From Diabrotica undecimpunctata (Eukaryota > Arthropoda > Insecta > Coleoptera > Chrysomelidae), in NCBI RefSeq assembly GCF_040954645.1, contig NC_092806.1:113195231-113259230 (forward strand): a stretch of DNA of 64,000 nt, read 5' to 3'. Positions 12,501-23,844 of this stretch are shown one piece after another. The first letter of the stretch is position 1. The number at the start of each line of letters is the position of its first letter. The notes under the pieces are model-generated. The model saw only the letters and a list, made by a program, of their open reading frames with translations. It was not told the DNA's origin and did no database searches. Both the position numbers and the translations under genes were made by a program.

Positions 12501-12664
12501 AGATTTGTTTATGTGACGTTTTCTGGGACTGGACGGAGGGGTGGGATGGGTGTTTTTCCGTTGGATCTGTTTGTGATAGTTAGGTATTTGGTTCCGGGTA
12601 AAACTTTGAGTTTTTTCTGCAGAGGTTTGACATTAATGGGGTTCGGTGTGTAAATGTAGGAATC

Positions 12665-12934
12665 TTATTCAACTTGTTCACGTAGACTGAAAAGAAATTG
12701 TTTTCGTCTTCTAACATATCCTGAACGATTAGGATTAGTGGGGATTAACTGCAGAATTTGGTTAGAGATGTGGTTTATCGTGTATTTTGTATCGTGTAAG
12801 TGTGTTGCATCGAGTGATACAAGGGACACTTCGTTCGAGTAATCGTAATAGTTCCGTATACTCGCCGCTGCTTCCCTGATTTCCTCAGTTGTTTGAATCG
12901 GGCGTCCATCTATATTAATGGACACTCGGAACAA
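12665..12934 (-). pseudogene. Unrecognised open frame in the ORF1-like region
   Basis: An 89-codon frame begins MFRVSINIDGRPIQTT and ends RRRKQFLFSLREQVE. I do not recognise its family. It lies directly upstream, on the same strand, of the ORF1 remnant, and could be the ORF1 N-terminus or part of a different element. Just upstream, 12965-12991 is a hairpin with 11-bp arms (ATTAATCTCCT) and a 5-bp loop. Confidence 0.3.
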
Positions 12935-13095
12935 CCAGGATGAGCGTAAGCATACCGACTAGTTATTAATCTCCTCTAACAGGAGATTAATACTCGACTG
13001 GTAATAACTCGACTACTGTATTTGTATGAGTTCTAAGTTATGATCTTTTGAGGGTTTTGTGACATAAAGTTGTTTGTGTATTGTGTCATTTTTTT

Positions 13096-13501
13096 TATAG
13101 CCCTTTTTCTATCCGAATTGTCGAATAAAGGCCTCTCCCATTTCTCGCCATTCATCCCTGTTGTGTGCTAGGCGTTTCCACATTGGTCCTGCGACTTTTT
13201 TGATATCGTCGCTCCAGCGCATTTGAGGTCTTCCTCTTCGCCATCGCCAGTTTCCGACTTCTTTGTTCCATCTACCATCTTCGAGACGTTCGTTGTGTCC
13301 AGCCCATTTCCATTTTAATTTAGCTGCTTGTTTCGCGGCGTCCTTTATTTTTGTTTTGTTCCGGATTGCTTCGTTCGTTTGCCGATCTATTAGTGAGATA
13401 CCAAGCATCTGTCGTTCCATGGCTCGCTGAGTTTTTCGAATCTTGTCCATGTTCTTTTTTGTGAATGTCCAGGTTTGAGCTCCGTAAGTGAGAACGGGAA
13501 G
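13096..13501 (-). mobile_element. 5'-truncated LINE 3' end (family C)
   Basis: The minus strand reads LTYGAQTWTF, then RAMERQMLGISL, KLKWKWAGHNERLEDGRW and GRPQMRWSDDIKKVAG, the conserved C-terminus of an APE-type LINE polyprotein, ending in IRQFG before a short terminal stretch. The fragment is bounded by GTGTCATTTTTTT (13083-13095) and GTGTCATTTATTT (13502-13514), a probable 13-bp target-site duplication with one mismatch. The same family inserted at 61374-61697. Confidence 0.85.
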
Positions 13502-13514
13502 GTGTCATTTATTT

Positions 13515-14159
13515 GATGTCATATTCTAAAGAGCTGTCTGAGTTTAAGGTGTCTAAGAAAATTTGTAGTTGGTTTTAATACTCTGTGATTTATGGAGTGA
13601 CTATGAATAATGAGTTTTGATATGTATTTTAATGTGTGTAGTGTCTTTGTTGTGTGTAGTTAAAAATTTGTGTGTTTGTGGTATATCGTGTCAATGTTTT
13701 GAATGTCAGTTGATGTGTAAGTTTTTTGAATGACAGATCTGAAATGGTCTAGACTATGACCTGGTGGATGGTAATTGTTGTGTCGTGTGTTTGTGGTTGC
13801 GTGATATGTAAACGGAGTGACCTCGAATTGTGAGGCATATTTCGTCTAGTTGGAGTTTTTTATTAGAAGATGGCTATTTTTAAGTAAAAATTTCTTTGGT
13901 GATGTTGAACACTTTTTTGATGGGAAACAAATCATTAAAGACGCGACAGATGTTTGCGACCGTCATCAATACGTAAATTGTTCGCAAAGTGGCACAGCTC
14001 GAGAACTGTTCTACGGATCGTGACATGTAAGGTCTTGTTGGAAAGAGAAGAAGGTAGCTAGTACAATTGAGGAAATAACAAACGTATCGGCATTGCCAAA
14101 GGGGCATTACATTAGATCTCCGTTGTTATTGGTCCTATTGCAGCGTGTGATACATTAAA
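13515..14159. other. Unassigned DNA
   Basis: The first 350 bases continue the G/T-rich composition of the ORF1-like region and may be its 5' part. The rest includes a 75-codon minus-strand frame (13880-14107) that I do not recognise. No supported gene is seen. Confidence 0.4.
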
Positions 14160-14712
14160 TGAAAGAGGGGGGATAACGATTATATTAAGATAAAAAACAA
14201 ACAAGGCGCTGCACAGTATCTTTGAATATTAATTAAAGTGTAATTACATACGAGATATAGGGCACTACGGATAAAAATAGATCTACTAAAAACCTACTAA
14301 AGTCAAAAAATGTTGATTTATTGACTTTAAGAAGGCCTCTGACTGAAAACAAAATAAACAACTGATACAGTTCTAACATGCGATATACAAATGAAAGGAA
14401 AGGGGATAACGATTATATGAAGATAGAACAACAAACAAAGCGACTACAAAAAGAGCAATAGACATCTTCGATCTTAATAAATGTAGAGTTACATACCAGA
14501 TAGCATAGGTCACTATGAATGAAAATAAATTTACTATAAGACAAATTTAAATGTATTGACTTAAAAAAGGCCTCTGGCTTAGTACAAAGTAAACAACTGA
14601 TCGAATCTTAATTTACGACATAGGATATAACAAATATATTGAGATAGCAAAAACAAACTAGGCGACTACCAAAATTGCACTACACAGCTTCTTGGTTATT
14701 ATTGAATGTATG
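14160..14712 (+). repeat. About 235-bp diverged tandem repeat derived from a LINE reverse transcriptase
   Basis: GGGGATAACGATTATAT opens two copies (about 14167 and 14403), and a third partial copy starts near 14635. Each carries a stretch reading IDFKKASD or IDLKKASG followed by KQLIES-like residues. This corresponds to RT motif A and the following helix of an APE-type LINE (IDFKKAFDSV...LIE). Copies differ at many sites, so this is older than the 832-bp array. No frame is open across it. Confidence 0.6.
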
Positions 14713-14724
14713 GTTATGGTTATG

Positions 14725-14830
14725 GTAGATCGGAGCATAGCCCAATTGTGAGCCCTTCAGACACTTAGACCTGAATAGTACTAAAGGTCCCTCCAATCAC
14801 AGGTTTGAGTCCCACAGGCAGAGTAGATGA
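14725..14830 (+). repeat. tRNA-like SINE head (A and B box)
   Basis: TAGCCCAATTG (14738-14748) resembles a pol III A box and GGTTTGAGTCC (14802-14812) is one base from the B-box consensus GGTTCGANTCC. The text between them fits a class II (Leu/Ser-like) tRNA with a long variable arm. No acceptor stem closes, so I read it as a tRNA-derived SINE head or tRNA pseudogene rather than a tRNA gene. Confidence 0.4.
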
Positions 14831-14878
14831 GCCCTGTATGGACAGGGCGTCAGCCCGTTCGTTTCCCTCCATGCCTGT

Positions 14879-15419
14879 GTGTCTCGGTCATCGAGCAAAA
14901 ACACAAAAGAGGAAATCTAATCGTTATGAAAAGGAGACCAAAAAAGTGGCCTCTGATGGCGGACATATCCGGAAATGCAAATGCGCCAAATTTAAATTTC
15001 ATGACACTTCACAATAATCATACAGTGGTGTAGGGGTTCTAATTTATCTATTTATTTGTTATATTACATAATATTAATATTACATAATATTAATACATAA
15101 TACACTTAAAATACTTTTTTTTTAACACTAGAACACAATAAAATTTTAATTAAATAATAACAATAATAGTCTAAAATGTGAAACAATTGTTAAAAACTTC
15201 AATAGAAAATACGAATAATCTTTCATGTGACAGTTGGGACAAACAATAACATCAGCCATAACATAACCCAACTAAATTTGATTTCTTAAACAAAGAAAGA
15301 GTCTCTCTTTCCTTGTTTAATGTGGCCTCTCAAGATGGCACTTCCTGTCTAACAATATTTTTGCCCCCACTACCTTTACTTTTCCTCTTTTGTCTTTTTG
15401 CTCGATGGTCTCGGTACAC
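14879..15419. mobile_element. Non-autonomous element with inverted termini
   Basis: GTGTCTCGGTCATCGAGCAA at the left is matched by the reverse complement of the right end (GTGTACCGAGACCATCGAGC). Similarity extends inward through ACAAAAGAGGA and again at GTGGCCTCTGATGG versus GAGGCCAC. The interior is AT-rich with no coding sequence; the small frames at 14805-15033 only overlap the left arm. Superfamily is not assigned and I see no clear target duplication. Two independent SINE-like insertions in opposite orientation are an alternative. Confidence 0.5.
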
Positions 15420-15448
15420 ATAGCAAGTTAACCCTATTGGTCATCGCA

Positions 15449-15480
15449 TTATCAGTAAGTGCTCTTGCACTTGCTGATAA
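15449..15480. repeat. Hairpin, 14-bp arms with one mismatch
   Basis: TTATCAGTAAGTGC (15449-15462) pairs with GCACTTGCTGATAA (15467-15480) around a 4-nt loop, immediately outside the inverted-terminus element. Confidence 0.7.
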
Positions 15481-15565
15481 TAGTTTTTGCACTTTAAAAC
15501 TGAAAAACCAGCTTAGAGTATTCTAAACGATGCTAGAATGCATCTCAAACATTTCTTCATGATTT

Positions 15566-17215
15566 TCAAGAATTTAATATGGATTCTTCGATAATTCTTT
15601 GCCTTAGAATTGCAACACTTGCTGGTTTAGTTTTATAAATTTTACTTTTAAAATATGCCAAATAAAAATAATCTTTAGGATAAAAACGAGTGCAGAAAAC
15701 ATCCGGAAAATGCTGATTTAACGAACGCCAAACAGTTACACCAAAATAAGCAAGAGCTTCGTTTTCTTCAAATCGCATCTCATTAAAATTTACTCCAAAC
15801 TTATTTTTCAGGGCAGATACAATTTCATTACTAAATCTTCTCCTTCAAGTGCTCTCTCCGCTATGGAGTTTGGCAATCATCATTGCTATTCGTATCTTTG
15901 AAGCTGTTGCTCTAAATAATTGGTTAGATGTGCACTGGAACCGGTCTCTTAAATTGCGCAGCCAAGATATATTGAGAAGCGTCTCTCCACGCTTCGTTTG
16001 CCCTGAATCTTTCCTTGGATAATTAACTGGAGCAATCGGTACTTTTTCCCTGTCATCACATGACCAGGATATTCCAACTTTCTTCTCTTGATGGTGATCA
16101 ACAGCTCCCGTTTTTTGTTCATTCATCGAAGAACTACACGGTTTGTTATTTTGTCTGTCCAAGGTATTTTCAAAATTCTTCTGGATATCCACATGTCGAA
16201 GGCCTCTAGTTTATCAGTATTGCTCTTGTTTAAAGTCCAAGTCTCTACTCCGTACAGCAGTATCGAGAAGATGTAGCATCTAACCAATCTCATTTTCAGG
16301 TTTAAGTTAATGTCATGACTTCCCAGAATGTCCTTCATATTAACAAAAGCAGCTCAAGCCTTTCCAATTCTAGTTTTTATTTCTTCTGTGATGTCATTGT
16401 TGTTATTAACGCTTGTTCCCAAATATTAATATTTGTGCACCCGTTCGATTTCGTTATTGTGAATGTACAGGTTTGCATGAATCTTTGTTTTTTTGAAATA
16501 ATCATGAATTTCGTCTTCTTGATGTTCATTTAACCCTTTCTCTTCACTAGCTGTGACTACCTTGTTTAAAATGGCTTGCAGGTCTTCTACTGTCTCCGCC
16601 ATTAAAACTGTATCATCTGCGTATCTAATATTATTAATTGGTTGGCCGTTAACTTTTATCCCAATCTCTTCTTCCTCCAATGCTTTCTTCATAATTTCTT
16701 TCGAATAGAGATTAAATAGCATTGGTGACAGCACACATCCTTGTCTAACCCTTTTTTTAATTTGAATTTCATTTGTTGTGTTTATTACTAAATAGCAGTT
16801 CATAATTATTTAAATTTTCTTTTATAAAAAATGACCCAATTAACTTAGTACCTACTATTTCCGATCATACATTCAGTTCTGGTGGTCTTTGAGTATTGTT
16901 TTCACGTATCCACTGTGGATTTACCTCACTTCAATACTTTAAATTTGCCGGATTTACATTCCCACAGAGTGTAAATATTGCTTCGTCGGAAAAAACATTT
17001 TTACCGAAGTTCTCGTCATTATTATTACACCACAAAAATGTAGTCTTCAGTCGTAGTCAACTTCATTTAATTCTTGCAGCAACTGGATTTAGTAGGGTTT
17101 AAAATAATTCTTATGTAAAACACGTAAGTCTGAAGAATGACCTACATCATGTATTTGTGCAGTTTTGCGTAAGGATGTATGTGGATTTTTGTGAAAACTC
17201 TGCATGCAATCTAAA
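15566..17215 (-). pseudogene. Mariner-like transposase pseudogene, split by a LINE
   Basis: On the minus strand the N-terminal half (17215-16794) reads PHTSLRKTAQ, then YFKPY.IQLLQELNEVDY, then the first catalytic block FSDEAIFTLCGNVNP (about 16990) and PQWIRENNTQRPPELN. The C-terminal half (15836-15566) carries VSALKNKFGVNFNE, then a degraded second catalytic block, a deletion of the RSPDLTP segment, and YFKSKIYKTKPASVAILRQR. The halves flank a LINE at 15837-16783. Removing it with one 10-bp duplication joins NNYELLFSNEIVSAL in a single frame. The gene also has stops and a frameshift before FSDEA. The N-terminal helix-turn-helix region is missing; a Penelope-like repeat begins at 17228. Confidence 0.85.
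15837..16783 (-). mobile_element. 5'-truncated LINE (family A) with 10-bp target-site duplication
   Basis: The minus strand reads RT motif B (RVRQGCVLSPMLFNLYSKE, about 16740), motif C (RYADDTVLMAE, about 16610), then CYIFSILLYGVETWTLNK, KLEAFDMWISRRILKIPW and SWLRNLRDRFQCTSNQLFRA, ending in a short GAAG-type tail. Both sides carry ATTACTAAAT (15827-15836, 16784-16793), a clean 10-bp target-site duplication. The catalytic YADD is intact but the frame is shifted in at least two places. Pieces of the same broad family, recognised by the C-terminal LFRAA...KI.IAMMIANLR text, recur at 26489, 31507, 35866 and 58300. Confidence 0.9.
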
Positions 17216-17227
17216 GTTTTTATTGTT

Positions 17228-17325
17228 TAAATGGGAATAAGCCACAATTAAAGGTTAAAGTAAATTTATTGACGTTTCAATTTCCACTTCGGAAATCGTT
17301 CTCAAAATACAAACATTTCTCAAAA
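17228..17325 (-). mobile_element. Second copy of the short Penelope-like/hammerhead-like repeat
   Basis: The reverse complement of this stretch matches 5528-5630 with few differences: GAGAACGATTTCCGAAGTGG, then AAATTGAAACGTCAATAAA, then CTTTAATTGTGGCTTATTCC. It abuts the truncated N-terminus of the mariner-like pseudogene. Confidence 0.7.
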
Positions 17326-17424
17326 CTAATGTAATGTAATGTAGGCGTATCTTAGCTCTTGTATAATTTGGACCATCCGTTTAAGGGATAATTAGGCGTT
17401 TTCAGACTTTTAATCCACTCTATA

Positions 17425-17712
17425 GGAAACCCAGTGTAAAATTCTAAGTTGTTAAATTCCTGCTTCCCTAAATATTTTACACCAAAAGTCAAGAAAAACT
17501 ATTTGTAGAGGACTGAAATATGTATCGAAAACAAATGATAAAATTGTTCTACGAATTAAACGTATTCCAAAATTTTGCAAGAATATAATACATTTTGCAG
17601 ACCACACCTTAAAGTCAGCCCACACGCTGTGCAATAATGTGCATGACATGTTGCGTTTGGTCAAATTGATGTTTCTGATATTTGACAATATTTGAATTGC
17701 CAAAATTTTTAT
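17425..17712 (+). repeat. Left terminal inverted repeat, about 288 bp
   Basis: Matched in reverse by 19036-19332. Good anchor blocks are CATGACATGTTGCGTTTG with its partner, and TTTCTGATATTTGACAATAT, which is identical in both arms. Confidence 0.85.
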
Positions 17713-17753
17713 TTTGTGATTTATTGTTTACCAAACAATAAAGTTGATTAAAA

Positions 17754-18719
17754 ATGTATTCAGTTGAGGAAAAAGTAGCAATAATAAAAATGTTTTATTC
17801 AGTCAATAGTGCGCGAATTGTCAGTTCTTTATTTAGCGTAAGATATCGCAATAAATCAATTCCAAGTCATTTAACAATTCAAAGGATTTTACAAAATTTT
17901 GAAAATACTGGGACCGTGATTTCTAATTGTACCTGTACGAACAATATTACTGAGGTACCAAGAAATTTAGAAAATCAAAATTAAATAAATGTATTAACAG
18001 CAGTTGTAGAAAATCCTAAAATAAATTCTCAGACCATTGCAGACCAGTTTAATATTCATAATTCCACAGTCTTAAAAATTTTGAAAATGAATAATTTCCG
18101 TTCATTTAAATTTCAATTTCTTCAAGAACTAAGAGAAGGAGCTGCTGAGTGACGAGCGGAATTTTGTTATGAAATTTTATAGAGGATTAATGCAGACAGA
18201 AAATTAAAAAAAAACATTTTGTTTAGTAATGAATGTACATTTACATTAAATAATGAACCAAATGTTCAAAATTATAGGATTTGGTCAACAGAAAAGCCTG
18301 AGGATATTATTGAAAGCCATACACAATATCGTCGAAAAATAAATGTCTGGTTAGGAATATTTGAACACAATATTATTGGACCATTTTTCTATGAGGAAAA
18401 TTTAAATTCAAAAAAGTTTTTAGACTTGCTACAAGAAGAGATTTTACTCAGACTTCCAAATGAACAAGAAATTTGGTTTCAAATGGATAGATGCCCTGCA
18501 CAGAAAAACTGGGTGGTTAAGGAATTCCTTAAAAACAGCTTTAATAATTGTTTGATTGGACCTGACTGTAACATTAAGTGGCACCCGAGATCGGGAGATC
18601 TAGCTCCAAACAATTATTTTATTTCGCCACGTGTTCTGGCTAATGTTAGACGAGAATTTTACAATCGATTGGGATACTCCTTAGTGCAAAATGGCTTATT
18701 GTTTGAACATTTGTTATAG
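17754..18719 (+). pseudogene. Mariner-like transposase with damaged catalytic triad
   Basis: A single frame of about 321 residues, near the usual 340, is interrupted by three in-frame stops (17982, 18150, 18180). The N-terminus (MYSVEEKVAIIKMFY) is a helix-turn-helix start typical of these transposases. The first catalytic block reads FSNE (about residue 157), where FSDE is expected. The second reads WFQMDRCPAQ with Asp245 kept but the following glycine lost. The third reads RSGDLAPNNYF with Asn where the last acidic residue belongs. The distance from Asp245 to that Asn leaves 41 residues between, as in DD41D mariners. Two of three catalytic acids are replaced by Asn, so the protein would be dead even without the stops. 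Confidence 0.85.
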
Positions 18720-19035
18720 TTTTATGTTTAGAAATTATTATAAATTATTTTTAGGAAGGATCACAGTAAAACTATATTGAAATTCTTTGAATTGTTGTAT
18801 AACCTGAAATTGAAATGGAGTGTATATTATAATATCTTACATTAAATAAATATCTTGTAGTGCTCGCACTATTTCCTGAATATAACATTATCGCGATTTT
18901 TCGTGAACTGAGTACATTTCATCAAGTTTATTGCTTTGTAAAAAATATAATTTATTGCTTACAAAATACTATTTATTGTTAACTAGTAGTAGAACTATTT
19001 GCGAAAATTTGTTGTTTATAATTTAATCATAAAAT

Positions 19036-19332
19036 AAAAATATTGACAATTCAAAATTCAAATATTGTCAAATATCAGAAACATCAATATGATCAAACGC
19101 AATATGTCATACAGATTCTTGTACCACCTGTGGCCTGACTTTAAGGGGTGGCCTAAAAAATATATTTTATTTTTGCAAAATTTTGTAGTACGCTTAATTC
19201 GTAGAACAATTTTAACATTGTTTGTAATTTAATGCAGATTTCACTCCTTTATAAAAAGTCTCTTATATCTTTTAATGTAACATAATTAGGGAAGCATGAA
19301 TTCAACAATTTAGAATTTCCCATTGAGTTTCC
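19036..19332 (-). repeat. Right terminal inverted repeat, about 297 bp
   Basis: Reverse-complement partner of 17425-17712, ending with TA at 19333-19334. Confidence 0.85.
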
Positions 19333-19369
19333 TATGGCCCGGTTGGCGATTCACCACCTGGTATATATG

Positions 19370-20185
<816 letters not shown>

Positions 20186-20399
20186 ATGCGGTCCATATGT
20201 ATGAAATACATTCTTTTTGAGCATTATTATGTACTAAGTGAAAAAAACCTCAAACAGGTCGATTTTTATTCTTAAATTGACAATTTACAGTATGAAAATA
20301 TTTATTATCGTGTGGCACCTTGTTAGAAAGTGATTTTAGCCCTCTGTTCAGCAATATAAATTTTTTTGAGTTTGTGCAGTCGTAACTGAGAAAATTAAT

Positions 20400-20575
20400 T
20401 TTTAAAATTAAATTAAATGTTCAACTTGACCACCATTATTCAGTTCTTGACAATAACCGAGGCAATTTTGGAATTCTCTTACAACATTTTGTATGACCTC
20501 GGGGGTTATTTTGTTAATTTCTTCCGTTATCATATCTTTTAAATCAGCAATATTTCTGGTCTATTAAAATATACT
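20400..20575 (-). pseudogene. C-terminal fragment of a mariner-like transposase
   Basis: The minus strand reads RNIADLKDMITEEINKITPE, then VREFQNCLGYCQELNNGGQV and EHLI. This matches the helical C-terminal tail seen in insect Tc1/mariner-type transposases after the last catalytic block. Nothing of the catalytic domain is present on this strand nearby. It lies head-to-head with the pseudogene starting at 20691. Confidence 0.6.
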
Positions 20576-20690
20576 TTAGAAATAACCAGTATTTTGGTAT
20601 CTGTTCTGCTAAACATTAGGGAAAAAACCTTTAAAGATAATAAAATATTAGTCAAAAAGCCAAATAAACAATTGATATGAATCTAGTAGG

Positions 20691-21750
20691 TTGTTGTCAG
20701 ACATTTTAATTATGATTGGTTGTGGTAATAAAACAAGAACTCAAAAGGAGGTTTGTGAAATGTTTAATAATAAATTCCTTGGTCAGTTTCTACAGTCTAC
20801 AGTTAGCAAAATTGAAAAGAAGTTTCGTTATACTGGACATGTAAAAAATATTAAAAAACCAGATAGAAATGTTAAATTTACTGATGAAAAAAAGTTAGAT
20901 GTACTTCTAGAGATTGAAGAAAATCCGCATAAGACAACTCAATAACTTGCCGCCGTCAATGAAGTAAGATCTATTTTGAGAGTTTTGCTTAAAGAAAAAT
21001 ACCACCCTTACAAAGTTCAGTTGGTTCAGGAGTTAAATGAAGATGATCCTGATAGAAGGCAAGAATTCTGTGAAATGATGATGGACAGAATGAACGCAGA
21101 TTTGCAGTTCATTAACAAAATAGTTTTTTCTGATGAAGCGACGTTTCATTTAAACGGAACGGCTAACAAACAGAAATGTAGATATAGGAGCACAGAAAAT
21201 CCTTACTGGGTGTGAGACTCACACGCAATATCCTTAAAAAGTTAACGTTTGGGCTGGTATCATTAACAATAAACTTATTGGTCCTTATTTTTTTGAGTGA
21301 GTTGATGGTGAGGTGACAGTTGATGGTAAGGTTTATCTAGATTTTTTAAATAACTTTTTAGTGCCTACATTATGAAGATTTTTTCCTGATGTTAATCGTC
21401 CAAATGAGATAAATCGAGCTATTTACTACCAACAAGACGGAGCTCCACCGCATTTTGCACGTATAGTTAGAAATTATTTGACATACCAATTGACCAACAT
21501 ACTCAGCTTCACACTGAGAAATGTGAAAGGGTGATACCGAAAGAAATCCGTCAGTTGGCATTATTTCTCACAAAAGTGATTGTAGATTAAAAAACCATCT
21601 TATGCTTTAGCAGAGCATGTAATCGACAAATACCATATTATGGATTTTGATAATATTAAAATTTTGTGTAATGAAAGTAATAAATTCAAAAGGACCTTTT
21701 TAGAAATGGGTTGTATTAGCAGAAGTGATAATAAATTAAACAAAAGATCA
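20691..21750 (+). pseudogene. Second full-length-like mariner transposase pseudogene
   Basis: The frame opens with an HTH region (NKTRTQKEVCEMFNNKF), then the linker YHPYKVQLVQELNEDD (about 21000), the first catalytic block KIVFSDEATFHLNG (about 21120-21160), NVWAGIINNKLIGPYFFE (about 21240-21300) and the second block YYQQDGAPPHFARIVRNYL (about 21425-21480). The third block is lost in a shifted region after LTYQLTN. Stops occur at 20943, 21213, 21298 and 21373. The two visible catalytic aspartates are intact, unlike the neighbour at 17754, and sequence differs throughout, so this is another family. I could not find its TIRs. Confidence 0.8.
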
Positions 21751-22349
21751 GAAATTCAAAATTTAAGCAAAATTTATAATTATATTATTTCTCTATAGTT
21801 TATTTATAAAATCAGTAAAATATCACATTTTAATTTAATTTTCCATATACTTGTTACATTTTTTCAGACATCTATCAATGATGAATAAATCTTCTTTTTT
21901 ATTACTAAATAAAAAAGAATTTTTAAACAAAATTTTATTTTTTGGTAATATAATTGTCAAAAATGAAATTTTTAAGTTGGCATTCATGACATTGAGGCTT
22001 ATTTGTAATTGGTCGCTATTCTAACTTATTTATAAATTCAATTGTTTTTGTTAAAAAGGTTTTTCAAAATTATATTACAAAATTTAAGAGAAACATTTAT
22101 TAGATAGAAAACTTTTTAGAACAGTTTTTTGAAATTAGTTTAGCAGCATAAATTTATTAACAAAACTAATTTTATTTGATGATAATTTTTTTTTCTAGTT
22201 CCACTTTGTAAGATATTTTGTATTTTTTAGCAGCTGTTGAAAATAATTGTAAATACAATTGAAAGCTCGAGATAAAAAATAGTTACCTAACAGCCCGTTT
22301 TATTGACTCCAACATTTTTTTCCAAACGAGTCACAAGTACTTCTTTTTT

Positions 22350-22350
<1 letters not shown>
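21751..22350. other. AT-rich DNA without a supported feature
   Basis: Mostly A/T homopolymeric text between the transposase pseudogene and the next (TA)n tract. No motif on either strand. Confidence 0.5.
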
Positions 22351-22596
<246 letters not shown>

Positions 22597-22611
22597 TTGA
22601 TATTTAGTGCG

Positions 22612-22993
22612 TTGCATTATAACATTTTTTACAAATAATAATGTCACACACAGAACATTTGGTGTTTACTTGACATGCTATCACACTTTTTCCCCTCAGC
22701 ATTTGTTACCCCTTTCCTTTAGTAGTTCTTGTAATACTCCGAACAACACACACTGATTTTCTTCTTCTAGATAATGGACTTCTCGTTTTATGGTTGCAGA
22801 TGAACCAGCAATAGTGAATAGCAATAGTTTTGTGTAGAATAGTTTGAAGCATGGAAGTTATAACCTGCTCACGAAATTCCGTTATAGTGAACTTTTTACG
22901 AATAGTGTTCCCGTTATACAAGAAATGAGCATTGACCAAACTCTTCCTCCAAATAAATTCATTTATATTGCATTGCATACAAGTTATATGCAA
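22612..22993 (-). pseudogene. piggyBac transposase C-terminal fragment
   Basis: The minus strand reads SLVNAHFLYN, then KKFTITEFREQVITSML, then a basic SPLSRRRKSVCVVRS stretch, then TTKGKGVTNAEGKKCDSMS and KHQMFCV. VNAH.LY, the F-x-IT-FRE...L helix and the terminal Cys/His-rich segment are the familiar order of the end of piggyBac transposases (cut-and-paste at TTAA). The DDD catalytic core is absent. It starts directly beside the (TA)n tract. Confidence 0.7.
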
Positions 22994-23118
22994 CGCAATA
23001 TCTTTTGTTCATAGACATTTCTAATCAATCACGACTACATGGATGGCAACCAGTAACTGTCGAGGAAATACGTTTCGTCTTAGCTCATATTGGTTGGATG
23101 GGTTTGGTGAAGATGCCT

Positions 23119-23844
23119 TGTGATGGGTAGCTCTTTCGGGGCGACAGACTCAGTAAAACACAGGTTTGAAATAAAAATAAATCTATTAATTTAGTATATA
23201 TACATTAAATAAAAATAAAAAGGAATTCTACGTTGTATACTTATACAATAAATAAAAATAAAATGAATTCTACGTCCCCGTCTGGATCCCGCGATGAATG
23301 AAGTCCCCGGTGAACGTCTATAAAAGAAAAGAAATTAATTAGTACTAATAAGAAATAAAATGGGGGAAATCGATCGCGCGCAGATTTATACTTGCTTTCG
23401 CTTCAATTCAGCGAAAGCTCCGAAGGTACTCGCAAACAAAATATTTAGTTGTGCAGAGCCACGGCAATGTTCAATACACAATACCGATGGGTTCCGCTTT
23501 GTTTAATTACAGAGTGCGATCCTCAATACGGAAATCTCTTTGTCCTGGTTGGCTCTGTGCAGACCCACGGTAATGTTCAATACACAATACCGATGGGTTC
23601 CGCTTGGTTAGGGACAGAGTACGATCCTTAATACGGAAATTTCTCTGTCCAGGTTGGCTCGCAGGTTCACTACACCGGCGAGTCAGGGAGCCTAGAGCGC
23701 TAGCTACAAGATTGTCTAATTCCGTTATCCACACGCCTTAAATAGCCGTTCCGAATCCCACTTCGCCGTCCCGTTGTAGAAGTGGATGCGCAAATATTGA
23801 CACTCCCACGGTTCGAACTGTTAAACGATCAGAACATCGTTACA
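23119..23844 (-). mobile_element. Probable solo LTR
   Basis: On the minus strand the segment begins TGTAACGATGTTCTGATCG and ends CTACCCATCACA, the TG...CA boundary of an LTR. It contains a TATTTAAG box (about 23738), GC-rich promoter-like text and AATAAA-type signals towards its 3' part. GCCT (23115-23118) and GTCT (23845-23848) could be a 4-bp duplication with one change. No gag or pol lies beside it, hence solo. The 1.58-kb candidate at 35996 also starts TGTAACGAT. Confidence 0.45.
23453..23664. repeat. Two-copy 106-bp tandem duplication
   Basis: GCAGAGCCACGGCAATGTTC at 23453 recurs as GCAGACCCACGGTAATGTTC at 23559, with the ATACACAATACCGATGGGTT block in both copies. It lies inside the probable LTR; tandem duplications of LTR U3 regions are common. 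Confidence 0.9.

Larger units (their letters stand above)
17425..19332 (+). mobile_element. Tc1/mariner-superfamily element with unusually long TIRs
   Basis: The 1908-bp element begins GGAAACCCAGTG and ends with the complement of GGAAACTCAATG, each flanked by TA (17423-17424, 19333-19334), as expected for Tc1/mariner insertion. The terminal inverted repeats are about 290 bp each (17425-17712 and 19036-19332), diverged by substitutions. It holds one transposase pseudogene at 17754-18719. Confidence 0.85.
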
